Part shown: piece after piece, positions 1 through 8,837 of the stretch
How positions within the stretch are numbered: position 1 is the stretch's first letter
Layout: every line of letters starts with the position of its first letter
Assembly: GCF_001644645.1 (NCBI RefSeq)
Contig: NZ_CP011390.1
Location: 372,001 to 436,000, forward strand
Direction: 5' to 3'
Origin: Flavisolibacter tropicus
GTDB taxonomy: Bacteria > Bacteroidota > Bacteroidia > Chitinophagales > Chitinophagaceae
Length of the DNA: 64,000 nucleotides
Position numbers and translations under genes: made by a program
The notes under the pieces: model-generated
What the model was told of the DNA's origin: nothing
The model's database searches: none
What the model saw: only the letters and a program-made list of their open reading frames with translations

Positions 1-732
1 AGCTTCTTTCATCATTTGGGCTTGCTGCTTTAATTGATGCATAGCTTCAATAGAAGTTTCTTTTTTGGCTACCACATTCTTAGCTTGCTGTTCTATAATG
101 CGGGCAGATTCGCGGCTTGTAGATGTATAATATAAAAGCAGGTTGTTTTCTAACTCAAAGAGATATTGCTCTTTAATGCGTAATGGGTTTACGATCACTT
201 TGTCTTCTCCATAAAACTCCATGAAGTTGACCCCGCCAAACGTTGCTGCATATTGGTCTTGTTTACCCCCCGCTAGCTTTAACCGGTTACGTTCAATATC
301 ATATGCATAATGTGCAATATCATATTCTCCAAGCGGGAGGCGCATCATTTCAGCAAAGGCACCAATTATAGCCACTACAAGGGTAGAAGACGTTCCCAAA
401 CCTGATCCTGCTGGGGCATCTACAAAGGTGTTTAATTTAAAGCCGCATTTAATGGTGCCATAGTCAGCTTGAATAGCATTATATACGCCTTTCAAAAGGT
501 CTAATTGACCATTGATAGGAAGTTCATTTGAACGGTCAAATGTTTGTATTTCCTGTCTATCCGATGCTTCCAGAATTATTTGGTCTTCAGTTAAAGGCTC
601 AATAGTAGCATGTGCGTATAGTGAGATTGTAGCGTTCAAAATGGTGCCGCCGTATAGATCGCTGTAGGGGCTAACATCTGTACCGCCACCGGCTAGACCA
701 ATACGTAAAGGGGCTTTACTACGGTAAATCAT
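1..732 (-). CDS. GHMP sugar kinase, HddA-like (partial, C-terminus outside window)
   Basis: The frame is open from an ATG at 732 to the window edge and gives 244 residues, so roughly the last quarter of a typical 330-350 residue protein is missing. Visible GHMP-superfamily motifs are the N-terminal [12 protein letters not shown] (residues 8-19) and the ATP-binding loop [11 protein letters not shown] (about 106-116). This architecture matches kinases acting on D-glycero-D-manno-heptose 7-phosphate or related sugars, which feed nucleotide-activated heptose into LPS or S-layer glycans in the cytoplasm. It lies 74 bp downstream of two glycosyltransferases on the same strand, which supports a surface-glycan role. 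The exact substrate is inferred. Other GHMP members (galactokinase, mevalonate kinase) are less likely because of the AGGGTD motif and the context. Confidence 0.82.
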   Translation of the reverse strand, partial: MIYRSKAPLRIGLAGGGTDVSPYSDLYGGTILNATISLYAHATIEPLTEDQIILEASDRQEIQTFDRSNELPINGQLDLLKGVYNAIQADYGTIKCGFKLNTFVDAPAGSGLGTSSTLVVAIIGAFAEMMRLPLGEYDIAHYAYDIERNRLKLAGGKQDQYAATFGGVNFMEFYGEDKVIVNPLRIKEQYLFELENNLLLYYTSTSRESARIIEQQAKNVVAKKETSIEAMHQLKQQAQMMKEA

Positions 733-806
733 TTATAAATGGCTTATGTGCAGTTTGACATTACTGTTAACAAACCTATCTAAATGTGCCTATTTCTTAA
801 AGAAAC

Positions 807-1946
807 TCACTTAGTAGGGATTGAGTCTACCAGTTCCTTAATTGCTTTCGTTAGGTTTGTCCAAGCGTATTTCTGCTTTTCGGTGCGAAGATGCGGAATA
901 AAATAATCTTCGCCTAATTGGTAGTACTCCAGAATGGCGTCTGCAATGGATTTAGGCTGGGGTTCGCAAACTAATCCTACTTTATGATCTGGTACTAAAT
1001 CGGGAAGTCCACCTACATTGGTAACGACCATTGGTTTTTCAAAATGATAGGCAAGAGGTGTTACGCCACTTTGTGTAGCGTTGCGGTATGGCTGAACGAC
1101 CATATCGGCTGCGCATAAGTAGTATTTTACTTCCTGATCTTGAATGAATTGGTTCTTCAAGATTACCGTTTCTTCCAGATGGTTATCCTTTATTATTTGC
1201 AGGTAGGGTTTTTCATCTTCATAAAACTCGCCGGCAATCATTAGTTTGATACCTGCCTCTTTAATGCGATTGTCCGTCATGGCCTGTAGCGCCAAGTCGA
1301 GTCCTTTGTATTTGCGAATGAAACCAAAGAATAAAATAATCTTATCGGAAGTTGAAAGTTTCAAATAGGAACGAGCTTCTTCTTTGCTGATCTTTTCACC
1401 AAAGTTGTCATATAGCGGGTGCTGGACCAATTGTGCCGGTTTGTTATTTTCAAACTGACGCAGGTCGCTCATCACCTTTTCACTCATGGTTATAAAGCCA
1501 TCACAGGCTTTTAAGAAATACCTTGTGAAGGTTCGATCTCCGGGCCGATGTTCGTGAGGTATTACATTGTCTGCAATACAAATCACCTTAGTGTGACGAT
1601 TCTTCTTCACCTGTCTTAAAATGGTGCCTAAGGCTGGTCCCATAAACGGTATCCAAAAACGAACGATAATGAAGTCGGGGCGTTCGTTGCGAAGTCTTTT
1701 ACCCACCTTTAACCAATTGGTAGGAGAAATGGAGTTAATAATTGAGTGGATTGTGAGGCCTGTTGGCGCTGGCTCCTCGCTATACTGTGTTTTTCCAGGA
1801 AAAAGTATAGAAGGGTATTGTAAGGAAAAGGAAACTAACTCGCAGGAGTGTCCTTCCTTAATAAATTCCAGAGCCAGTCGTTGGTTGAACGTAGCTAAAC
1901 CACCGCGTAAAGGATACGCAGGACCTATGATCACAATCCTTTGCAT
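807..1946 (-). CDS. Glycosyltransferase family 4 (GT-B fold)
   Basis: The 379-residue protein has the two-domain GT-B layout. The N-terminus carries the glycine-rich acceptor-side loop PAYPLRGGLATFNQ (about 9-22). The C-terminal half carries the nucleotide-sugar domain, with the FFGFIRKYKGLDLAL strand near residue 205 and a VVTNVGGLPDLV segment near 310. Such enzymes transfer a sugar from an activated donor to a lipid-linked or polysaccharide acceptor on the cytoplasmic face of the membrane. Its ATG shares the A of the upstream GT2 stop codon (TAATG), so the two are probably translationally coupled. No signal peptide or membrane segment is visible. Donor and acceptor cannot be told from sequence. 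Confidence 0.88.
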   Translation of the reverse strand: MQRIVIIGPAYPLRGGLATFNQRLALEFIKEGHSCELVSFSLQYPSILFPGKTQYSEEPAPTGLTIHSIINSISPTNWLKVGKRLRNERPDFIIVRFWIPFMGPALGTILRQVKKNRHTKVICIADNVIPHEHRPGDRTFTRYFLKACDGFITMSEKVMSDLRQFENNKPAQLVQHPLYDNFGEKISKEEARSYLKLSTSDKIILFFGFIRKYKGLDLALQAMTDNRIKEAGIKLMIAGEFYEDEKPYLQIIKDNHLEETVILKNQFIQDQEVKYYLCAADMVVQPYRNATQSGVTPLAYHFEKPMVVTNVGGLPDLVPDHKVGLVCEPQPKSIADAILEYYQLGEDYFIPHLRTEKQKYAWTNLTKAIKELVDSIPTK

Positions 1947-2890
1947 TAAACTCCTAGCTTTTCTTCTATTAAATAGGAGTTGCGGCCAGGGGCATTACGA
2001 GCCACCAATTCAGAAACAAACCCTGCCAAAAAAAGCTGAACACCAATGAGAATTGCTACTAAAGCAAGGTAAAACGCAGGTTTGTTGGTTAATGAATACG
2101 AGTCAGGGAAAAATATCTTTGATACAATGAGATATAAAGTATTTAATAAACCGATCACGAAAAATAGGGTGCCCCATAAACCAAAGAAATGCATTGGGCG
2201 TTTTGAGAACTTACCTACAAACATAATGGAAGCCAGGTCCAGGAAGCCGTTTACAAAACGTTCCCAACCAAACTTTGTAACTCCATATTTGCGGGCTCTG
2301 TGTTCAACGACCTTTTCACCGATCTTCCGGAAGCCAGCCCATTTTGCCAATACTGGTATATAGCGGTGCATTTCACCATACACTTCAACGCTTTTTATTA
2401 CTTTTTTGCGGTATGCTTTTAAGCCGCAATTAAAGTCGTGCAAGTATATTTTAGAAGCTTTTCGTGTAGCGGCGTTAAAAAGTTTTGAAGGCAGGTTTTT
2501 GGTAAACTTATTGTCGTAGCGCTTTTTCTTCCAGCCGCTAACCAAGTCAAAGCCATCTTCCAGAATCATTCTTCTCAGTTCAGGAATTTCATCTGGGCTG
2601 TCCTGTAAATCAGCATCCATTGTAATGACAACATCACCTTGGGCTGCTTTAAAGCCTTCGTTGAGTGCTGCTGATTTACCATAGTTACGTTGGAACTTAA
2701 TGCCTTTGATATTTGGATTAGCTGCTCTTAATCGTTCAACAACTGTCCATGAATCGTCTGTGCTGCCATCGTCAACCAGAACCACTTCATAGCTGTAATT
2801 GTTTTGAGTACAGACAAGTTTGATCCAGTCGCACAATTCGGGGAGCGACTCTTCTTCATTATAAAGCGGAACTACAATTGAAAGATCCAT
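1946..2890 (-). CDS. Polyprenyl-phosphate glycosyltransferase (GT2, DPM1/ArnC-like)
   Basis: The 314-residue protein opens with the GT-A start SIVVPLYNEEESL and has the metal/nucleotide motif MDADLQDSPDE at residues 91-101. Two hydrophobic segments lie near the C-terminus (about 232-255 and 270-295). This is the standard plan of enzymes that load a sugar onto undecaprenyl phosphate at the inner membrane for later use on the outer face. It sits directly between a DUF4199 membrane protein (2-bp gap) and the GT4 gene (1-bp overlap), indicating one transcript. Sugar identity is unknown. Confidence 0.9.
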   Translation of the reverse strand: MDLSIVVPLYNEEESLPELCDWIKLVCTQNNYSYEVVLVDDGSTDDSWTVVERLRAANPNIKGIKFQRNYGKSAALNEGFKAAQGDVVITMDADLQDSPDEIPELRRMILEDGFDLVSGWKKKRYDNKFTKNLPSKLFNAATRKASKIYLHDFNCGLKAYRKKVIKSVEVYGEMHRYIPVLAKWAGFRKIGEKVVEHRARKYGVTKFGWERFVNGFLDLASIMFVGKFSKRPMHFFGLWGTLFFVIGLLNTLYLIVSKIFFPDSYSLTNKPAFYLALVAILIGVQLFLAGFVSELVARNAPGRNSYLIEEKLGV

Positions 2891-2892
2891 AG

Positions 2893-3462
2893 TTATTGTT
2901 GTAAAAAAGCGGGTTTTTCTTTCCTAATTACCAAAGAGATCAATAAACTTTTAACAAAGGCCCAAATTAACTCCATGCCAGTTCCTAAGATAATGTTTTG
3001 GACGCCGGTTTCAGCCTTTTGCTTTTCAAGTTTACCAATGGTTTTTTCAACTTCGTCATCTGATGCACCCATTCGTTCCATTAGAGCTCTTGATTTTTCT
3101 ATACCCAACTTAAATGTTTTCTCTGTCAAGTCTTTATCAATCAAATTAAAAAGGATATATGTGCCAAGGGCAATTATAACTGCTGCAATTACGTATGACA
3201 CAAAAGTAAATTTAATTGCTTCTTTAAAACTTAGATAGCCTCCGTTCTTTTTCCGTAGCTGGAAACCAGCAATCAGAAGAACGATAATCATATAAGGGAG
3301 GAAGGCGCTAATATATTGCTGGTTCATGAATGTATCCATACCCATGAAATAGCTCCCATACATCAGGATCATAGCAAAAAGGCCATTGATTATGCCAATT
3401 TTAATTCCCTCGCGTTTAAAATCTACAAGGGGAGTCTCTTGTTCTGTGGAAAAAACATCCAT
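2893..3462 (-). CDS. DUF4199 family membrane protein
   Basis: The 189-residue protein has about four hydrophobic segments (around residues 18-36, 42-62, 80-105 and 160-182) and a charged stretch between the third and fourth. It resembles the Bacteroidota DUF4199 family, whose function is unknown. An in-frame TTG lies four codons upstream at 3474, but the ATG at 3462 is the better start and leaves an 8-bp gap after the preceding gene. The order dihydroorotase homologue - DUF4199 - GT2 suggests an inner-membrane role linked to lipid-carrier glycosylation; that is inference. Confidence 0.78.
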   Translation of the reverse strand: MDVFSTEQETPLVDFKREGIKIGIINGLFAMILMYGSYFMGMDTFMNQQYISAFLPYMIIVLLIAGFQLRKKNGGYLSFKEAIKFTFVSYVIAAVIIALGTYILFNLIDKDLTEKTFKLGIEKSRALMERMGASDDEVEKTIGKLEKQKAETGVQNIILGTGMELIWAFVKSLLISLVIRKEKPAFLQQ

Positions 3463-3470
3463 AATTGTTC

Positions 3471-4736
3471 TCAATTATTCAAAATTAGGTTGCCTTTGTT
3501 AATTATCCCTAAAGGCTTAGCATTGAAGCGGTTATCAAAAAATGGTGAATTTGAAGACTTTGACTGGTTCTTGTCTTTTTCAAAGGCCCATTCCTGATCC
3601 AGTGAAAATAGACTGCAGCAAGCGGTGCTACCAATTTGTATAGAAGCAGATTCTAAACCAAAAATATTCCTAGGTTGAATAGCAAATAACGATACCAACT
3701 TTTCTGGTGCTAACTGAGGCATTGTTTTCTGTACTACAGCAAAAGCTGTTTGTAACCCAATCATGCCATAACGAGCGTATTCGAATTCTGTTATTTTATG
3801 GTCAATATCTTCAGGAATGTGGTGAACCGCGATACAATCAATAGTTCCATCTAATACTGCCTCTTGTAATGCTTTTCTATCAGCGGCGGTACGTAAAGGC
3901 GGATTTACTTTTAAATTGGTATCATAACTGCTTAAATCCTCATCAATAAAACACAAGTGATAAGGTGTAACTGAACAGGTTACAGAGAGATTCTCTGCTT
4001 TAGCCTGTTTGATCAATTCTACTGATTTTTTTGACGAAATACCTGTAAAATGCAGCTTTGAACCTGTATACTTCACCAATTCAATATCTCGAGCAACCAT
4101 TAACTCTTCAGCTATTGCTGGTTTACCTGGTAAGCCCAACTGAGTTGAAATAATGCCTTCATTCATCAAGCCATGAGGGTTAAAGGATTTATCTTCCGGC
4201 AGTTGAATGATGGTTTTGTCAATAGCTTTTACATATTGTAGCGCTTTTAGCAGCAGACCTGCATCTTGAATACTTTTTGAACCATCGCTAAAAGCTACAG
4301 CTCCGCTTCCGGCCATATCGTACATTTCAGCTAATTCCTTGCCCTCTATGTTTTTGGTAACTGCAGCAATTGGATGAATATGAACGGGAGATTGTTTTCC
4401 TTTTTGAACTAAATACTCAACTCCTGCCTTTGTATGAACAACAGGCAAAGTGTTTGGCAGTATCATCAGATCGGTAAAACCTCCATGTGCTGCAGCAAGC
4501 GTTGCAGATTCTATAGTTTCTTTATATTCAAAACCAGGATCGCAGGCATCTGTAAATGTTTCAACCCAGCCTGGCGAAATAAAGGAGCCGTTTAAATCAA
4601 TTACATAGTCAGCCTGTGTTGTAATGGTTGATTCAATTTGCTGAAAAATACTATTTGCAATAAGTATATCAGCTTTCTGTAAATGAAAAGGCGAGGAGGG
4701 GTCAATGATTGTTGCTTGCCTTAATAGAATGTTCAT
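3471..4736 (-). CDS. Dihydroorotase-like amidohydrolase, predicted catalytically inactive
   Basis: The 421-residue protein matches class I dihydroorotases end to end: the PGxExKET segment (residues 67-73), the LKVNPPLR substrate-side motif (275-282) and the GTIDCIA strand (297-303). However, the residues that hold the zinc ions are replaced. The usual HxH plus Arg reads F61-T-D63-A-C65. The His of the H-x-E-D motif is Leu179. The His of HxS is Gly232. PHHL reads PYHL (Tyr259). The catalytic Asp of DHAPH is His305. Known families include non-catalytic dihydroorotase partners (PyrC') that support aspartate transcarbamoylase, which is the best guess here. The gene is intact, so the loss looks selected rather than recent decay. 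Misannotation as an active PyrC is likely. Confidence 0.85.
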   Translation of the reverse strand: MNILLRQATIIDPSSPFHLQKADILIANSIFQQIESTITTQADYVIDLNGSFISPGWVETFTDACDPGFEYKETIESATLAAAHGGFTDLMILPNTLPVVHTKAGVEYLVQKGKQSPVHIHPIAAVTKNIEGKELAEMYDMAGSGAVAFSDGSKSIQDAGLLLKALQYVKAIDKTIIQLPEDKSFNPHGLMNEGIISTQLGLPGKPAIAEELMVARDIELVKYTGSKLHFTGISSKKSVELIKQAKAENLSVTCSVTPYHLCFIDEDLSSYDTNLKVNPPLRTAADRKALQEAVLDGTIDCIAVHHIPEDIDHKITEFEYARYGMIGLQTAFAVVQKTMPQLAPEKLVSLFAIQPRNIFGLESASIQIGSTACCSLFSLDQEWAFEKDKNQSKSSNSPFFDNRFNAKPLGIINKGNLILNN

Positions 4737-4894
4737 CGAGGTGCGAAGATAATGGATTGAAACGGCTCACCCAAACCCTCCCGAGGTATGGCTTTGCTTT
4801 CACTCAGAACCAACTTGTGGCTTAAGTTATTGAAATCGTAAAAGATTCAAATTCAAGCCTTAAGTTATAAAGACCCAATTTGGAGTGGAGGGCT

Positions 4895-5383
4895 TTATTG
4901 GATCATTTTTAAGACTTCTTTTTCTACTTGTTCTTTTGATAACTGGTCTTCAAAGAACTTGCGATATCCAGTTTTGTTATTGATAAACAAGCTAGCTGGT
5001 ATAGCGCCGGACCATTTGGTGTCAACAATGGGACAAAAGAGGTCGGCATTAGTTTCATCCAGAAAAGTAATGGTATTGTTGATATTGCGTTTTTTTGCAA
5101 AGGACTGGATCTTGCTTGGGTATGCATCTGATAAATCCAAACTTATAAATACTAGGTTAACGCCTTCTTTTTCGTACTTTTTGACTACTTCCTGAAAGTG
5201 TGGTATTTCTTCAATACATGGTTTACAGAAGGTAGCCCAGAAGTTAAAAATGGTAGGTTTATCTGTTTGTTTGATAGCTGCCTGCAAATCGGCCAGTTTC
5301 CATTTAGGAATGGTCTGGGATTTAGCTGAAGTAGCTATAAAGAGTGCAATAAATAATACGCTTGTTTTAAAGACTGTTTTCAT
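4895..5383 (-). CDS. TlpA-like thioredoxin-fold protein, exported
   Basis: The 162-residue protein begins with a signal peptide (KTVFKTSVLFIALFIATSAKS, residues 2-22, quoted in part) followed by a thioredoxin fold with the redox motif WATFCKPC (Cys53, Cys56). The downstream segment INNKTGY is typical of TlpA/ResA proteins, which reduce or oxidise disulfides in the periplasm. The 5' end overlaps the trmH-like gene by 17 bp on the same strand, so the two are probably co-transcribed. About 158 bp with no recognisable gene separate it from the dihydroorotase homologue. The partner substrate is not evident. Confidence 0.88.
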   Translation of the reverse strand: MKTVFKTSVLFIALFIATSAKSQTIPKWKLADLQAAIKQTDKPTIFNFWATFCKPCIEEIPHFQEVVKKYEKEGVNLVFISLDLSDAYPSKIQSFAKKRNINNTITFLDETNADLFCPIVDTKWSGAIPASLFINNKTGYRKFFEDQLSKEQVEKEVLKMIQ

Positions 5384-5963
5384 GTTCTATTCCCCATTGG
5401 TTACTTAAGGTATTATATTCAGCTCCCTGAATCTTTTGGCTATCGTAATGTCCTTTTACCAATTTTTGGCGAAAAGCTTCATACACACTAACGGCGCAGG
5501 CTACACTTATATTAAGCGATTGGATCATACCCACCTGAGGAATAATAAAGTTACCATCTGCCATGGCGCGTATTTCGTCACTAACTCCTGCATGTTCATT
5601 ACCAAAAACAAGTGCTATGCGTTGCGTTAGATCTGTGTCATATAAACTTACAGCATCTGATGAAAGATGTGTTGTTAAAATACGATCATAGCGTTGACGA
5701 ATATTATGAAAGCATTCGTCTGCATCTGTATATTGGTGGACGGTTAACCATTTGGCTGCACTGCTACTGCTACGCGGGCCCCATTTTTCATGCCGTGCGA
5801 TCTTAGTGGTTAAAACAAATATCTCCTGGATACCAACAGCATCGCAGCTCCGCATGACAGCTGAGATATTATGAGGATCAAAGACATTTTCCAATACAAC
5901 AGTAAGGTCGTTTTGTCTTTTAGAAAGTACCTTTTCTATTTTGGATCTGCGTTCGCTTGTCAT
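5367..5963 (-). CDS. TrmH/SpoU-family RNA 2'-O-methyltransferase
   Basis: The 198-residue protein carries the three SPOUT motifs: N/R motif ENVFDPHNISAVMRSCDA (25-42), the glycine/Glu motif ALVFGNEHAGVS (117-128), and the AdoMet-knot motif IPQVGMIQSLNISVA (141-155). The layout best fits TrmH, which methylates G18 of tRNAs, though other SpoU members act on rRNA. The length is normal for TrmH, and a basic C-terminal tail follows the knot. It overlaps the TlpA gene start by 17 bp. A tRNA-Pro gene stands divergently just upstream. Confidence 0.87.
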   Translation of the reverse strand: MTSERRSKIEKVLSKRQNDLTVVLENVFDPHNISAVMRSCDAVGIQEIFVLTTKIARHEKWGPRSSSSAAKWLTVHQYTDADECFHNIRQRYDRILTTHLSSDAVSLYDTDLTQRIALVFGNEHAGVSDEIRAMADGNFIIPQVGMIQSLNISVACAVSVYEAFRQKLVKGHYDSQKIQGAEYNTLSNQWGIEHENSL

Positions 5964-6015
5964 AATTGTTTTGCAAACTACTACAGCAAATTGATTTTGA
6001 AATGCTTAAAAGTTA

Positions 6016-6023
6016 TAAATTTG
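6016..6023 (+). promoter_or_regulatory. Candidate -7 element TAAATTTG for tRNA-Pro
   Basis: TAAATTTG matches the Bacteroidota -7 consensus TAnnTTTG. A TTTG word lies 16 bp upstream at 5996-5999, slightly closer than the usual -33 spacing. It is 39 bp before the tRNA 5' end. Confidence 0.5.
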
Positions 6024-6062
6024 CCACCCCTTCATTAAGATAGTTTGCTATTTTAATGAGTT

Positions 6063-6136
6063 CGGGTGGTGGCGCAGCCCGGTAGCGCACTTGTATGGGG
6101 TGCAAGGGGTCGCTGGTTCGAATCCAGTCCACCCGA
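6063..6136 (+). tRNA. tRNA-Pro (anticodon GGG)
   Basis: A full cloverleaf can be folded by eye. The acceptor is CGGGTGG paired with CCACCCG, with discriminator A6136. The D stem is GCGC/GCGC. The anticodon stem CTTGT/GCAAG has loop ATGGGGT, placing GGG at 6097-6099. The T arm has loop TTCGAAT with stem GCTGG/CCAGT. No 3' CCA is encoded. The gene stands alone between divergent minus-strand genes and is followed at once by an intrinsic terminator. Confidence 0.96.
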
Positions 6137-6140
6137 CTAA

Positions 6141-6167
6141 AAAGGCAGCTTTTCAGCTGCCTTTTTT
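6141..6167 (+). terminator. Intrinsic terminator after tRNA-Pro
   Basis: A 10-bp stem AAAGGCAGCT / AGCTGCCTTT with a 4-nt loop ends in a T run, four bases after the tRNA. Its A-rich left side could also serve transcripts from the minus strand. Confidence 0.88.
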
Positions 6168-6179
6168 CTTGTCAATTAT

Positions 6180-6782
6180 TTAGAGTCTTTTTATAGTGCA
6201 TCCAACAGATCGGGAAGTTTGAACTGAAATGTTTTTGCCACTTAGTGCTTCGTCAATAGCTTCTTTTAAATGTTTGCGAGTTACAGCATTACCATCAGAG
6301 GGGTTGTCATCAATTGCGCCATGATAAACTAACTTTCCTTCTTTATTGAACAAAAATGTTTCAGGTGTACGGTTGGCACCAAAAGCGTCTGCCAATTCTG
6401 AGTTTTTATCTATGGTATAGAACCACTTGTAACCCTGCTCTTTTGCATAATTTTGCATGGCTTTAAACGAGTCGTCATCATTTCTTTGCCCTTCATTAGA
6501 ATTGATCAATATAACGCCAATATCATTCTTAAGGGCATAGTTGCTGATCTCTACAGTACGCTGTTGGTTCTTAATTACATAAGGACAAGTATTGCAACTA
6601 AACATAACTAGAAGACCATTTTTCTTTATGGCCTCTTTTAAACTGATTTCTTTGCCACTAATGTCTTTCATTTTTACATCTGCTTTGGGCAAATCTGCTC
6701 CAATGGGGAGCTCTATCAATGTAGTAAATGCCGTAATACCAAGAGCTGATACAGCTAACAAAGAAAAAAGCAATTTTTTCAT
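6180..6782 (-). CDS. Exported redoxin / thioredoxin-family protein
   Basis: Taking the ATG at 6782 gives 200 residues starting MKKLLFSLLAVSALG, a good signal peptide. An in-frame GTG at 6836 would add 18 polar residues in front of it and spoil the signal. The fold is AhpC/TSA-redoxin type, with a CNTC motif (Cys63, Cys66), a central INSNEGQRNDDDSF stretch, and a TPETFLFNKEGKLVYHGAID segment near residues 140-160. Such proteins act as periplasmic thiol-disulfide oxidoreductases or peroxiredoxin-like enzymes. It is a single gene by context, and no partner is apparent. Confidence 0.84.
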   Translation of the reverse strand: MKKLLFSLLAVSALGITAFTTLIELPIGADLPKADVKMKDISGKEISLKEAIKKNGLLVMFSCNTCPYVIKNQQRTVEISNYALKNDIGVILINSNEGQRNDDDSFKAMQNYAKEQGYKWFYTIDKNSELADAFGANRTPETFLFNKEGKLVYHGAIDDNPSDGNAVTRKHLKEAIDEALSGKNISVQTSRSVGCTIKRL

Positions 6783-6864
6783 GTTTTTGCGATTTAAGCT
6801 TTTCAAATTTCCTGAAAATGTCTGAGAAATTTCCACCGATAAACGTTTTTGGCATCCACTTATC

Positions 6865-7791
6865 CTAATTTTCTTTATTGCTTAATGATGTTATTGTCAC
6901 ATTTAACTCAAAACCAATAAGTACTACTAAGGCATAAACATAGATAAGGGACATAAGAATAAAGACTGCACCAATAGAGCCATAAACTTTATTGTAGTTG
7001 CTGAAATTGTTTACCCAAAAGGTAACTAAAACTGTTGCAAATAATAGGAGTGTGGTAGCAAATACAGAGCCGGGAGTTACAAAAGGCCATTTATGTGTGA
7101 TTGATGGCCCATGCCGGTAAATAAATGAGATGCTATAAAAAACCAGCAATAAAATTATCACCCATCTGAAATTATGGATGACAGCTCGGACCCATTCGTT
7201 TTCAACTCCAAGCCATTTCAAAACAGCTCCTTGTGCTATCAATAATAGTATGCAAACGAAGCCTAAAACAAAGACAATCAATGTAAGTTCTAGCGCAGTT
7301 CTCCTTCTCTTTAAGCCACTACGCTCTATAAAGCCAAAGTAGTTCTTGTCAAATGACCTTAGTATTCCCATCATCGCATTGCTTGAGAAAAGTAACGCTA
7401 ATAACAAACCGAACGACAATAAATCATTCCGGGGTTGGTTTAAAAAGTCGTTTAAGAAACTAATGATTACGGAGTTGTTCTTTTCTCCTGGAACAATATC
7501 GCGTATAAGACCAAAAAGTTCATTAATGAACTGCTTTGAAATGGGCAAATAGGGTATTAAAGTAAAAATAAAGAGCAACGTAGGAGGGATGGCCATAAAC
7601 ACATTAAAGGAAATGGCTGCTGCTCTTTCGAAAAGACTTCCCTTACGCAATTGCTTGATGAATGGAGGCCATATGTCGTGTATAGTATGTAAGCCAAAGC
7701 CAGGCACATATACCTTTTTGCTCTGCGCAATGATACTTTGAATCGGCGCAGAACTAATAAAACGTTTTTTGAGTTGTTGTTTTATGGCCAT
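6865..7791 (-). CDS. YihY/BrkB-family inner membrane protein
   Basis: The 308-residue protein has about six membrane segments and the family hallmarks: an N-terminal soluble stretch, the ERAAAISFNVFMAIPPTLLF helix (residues 55-74), FGLLLALLFSSNAMMGILRS, and a C-terminal GSIGAVFILMSLIYVYALVV helix. YihY/BrkB proteins (formerly mislabelled ribonuclease BN) are integral membrane proteins of uncertain function, proposed to be transporters. It lies 14 bp downstream of mltG, so the two are likely one transcript. Confidence 0.88.
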   Translation of the reverse strand: MAIKQQLKKRFISSAPIQSIIAQSKKVYVPGFGLHTIHDIWPPFIKQLRKGSLFERAAAISFNVFMAIPPTLLFIFTLIPYLPISKQFINELFGLIRDIVPGEKNNSVIISFLNDFLNQPRNDLLSFGLLLALLFSSNAMMGILRSFDKNYFGFIERSGLKRRRTALELTLIVFVLGFVCILLLIAQGAVLKWLGVENEWVRAVIHNFRWVIILLLVFYSISFIYRHGPSITHKWPFVTPGSVFATTLLLFATVLVTFWVNNFSNYNKVYGSIGAVFILMSLIYVYALVVLIGFELNVTITSLSNKEN

Positions 7792-7805
7792 CCAGACTTT
7801 ACCTT

Positions 7806-8816
7806 TTATATTCCTCTTTGATTAAGTGCTTGTTGATACGCTTTAGCTTTTTGCATATGCTCAGCATAAGTAGTACTAAATTCATGCGTTCCATTGAACT
7901 GCGGACTGGCTACAAAGTAAATGTAGTTAGTGGTTGGCGCATTTAATACTGCATCTATTGTCTTTTTCGATGGAGTACAAATTGGGCCGGGAGGAAGTCC
8001 ACGGTTTCTATAGGTATTAAATGGTGATTCTGCCTGTGTGTGCTTTTCGTATATGCGACGCAAACTAAAATCTTTTAATGCAAATTTTACTGTTGGATCA
8101 GCTTGTAAAGGCATTCCTATTTTAATGCGGTTCAAATAAACACTTGCAATATTTCCTTTTTCAGCCTGAGCGTTTGTTTCTTCTTCAACAATTGATGCTA
8201 ATGTATAAGCTTGAACTTGCGTTAAACCTTTTGATTCTGCTTTCTGCTTCCTTTCAGCAGTCCAGAATTTGTCCGTTTCGTCTGAAAGCTTTTTAAATAC
8301 TTTTTCAGGTGTTGTATTCCAAAAGAATGTGTAGGTATCAGGCAATACAAAAGCTAGTGCTGTATTGGTGTCAGCTTTTCCTTTATTTACTAAATCGGCC
8401 TGGATATAATTCATCATAGCTGCGGAGTCAAATTCAAATTTGCTTCCCACTAAACGCGCCAGATCTTCTTTTGTACGCAGTTTGGTAATGACCAGATTTA
8501 CAGGTGTTTGTTGGCCATTTCTCAGCATACGGATAATATTTAGAACGCTGCTGCCTTTCTTGATTTCATATTTTCCAGGCTTAATAGTGGTCCAATAATC
8601 CATGCGATCTGCTAGTAGGTTAAAAACCCCTTGATTCTTAACAATATTATGGGCTACTAAAGAATCTAATACGGCCTCTTTAGTAGCAGCATTTGTTCTG
8701 ATATATAAGGTTTCTTTTTTTTCTTTAAAACCTGTTCCTGGTCCGATTACCATCCATGCAACAATGCCGACTCCTAAAAACAATACCGCTAAAACAATAA
8801 AGACAACCTTTTTCAT
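7806..8816 (-). CDS. mltG: Endolytic murein transglycosylase MltG
   Basis: The 336-residue protein has one N-terminal membrane anchor (about 3-25), a LysM-like region, and the YceG catalytic domain with ASIVEEET (208-214; the Glu after Val is the expected catalytic residue, Glu211) and the conserved LPPGPICTPS motif (274-283). MltG cleaves nascent glycan strands at the inner membrane and is thought to set glycan length. It stands downstream of secG, separated by an intrinsic terminator, and directly upstream of the YihY gene. Length and motifs are standard. Confidence 0.94.
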   Translation of the reverse strand: MKKVVFIVLAVLFLGVGIVAWMVIGPGTGFKEKKETLYIRTNAATKEAVLDSLVAHNIVKNQGVFNLLADRMDYWTTIKPGKYEIKKGSSVLNIIRMLRNGQQTPVNLVITKLRTKEDLARLVGSKFEFDSAAMMNYIQADLVNKGKADTNTALAFVLPDTYTFFWNTTPEKVFKKLSDETDKFWTAERKQKAESKGLTQVQAYTLASIVEEETNAQAEKGNIASVYLNRIKIGMPLQADPTVKFALKDFSLRRIYEKHTQAESPFNTYRNRGLPPGPICTPSKKTIDAVLNAPTTNYIYFVASPQFNGTHEFSTTYAEHMQKAKAYQQALNQRGI

Positions 8817-8837
8817 AATTAAGAAAGTAAAATAAAT

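Noticed and set aside
1621..2049. A 142-residue frame on the plus strand
   Set aside because: It lies opposite the GT4 and GT2 genes, and its composition is that of their complement.
6783..6836. GTG start at 6836 for the redoxin
   Set aside because: It would put 18 polar residues before a clear signal peptide.
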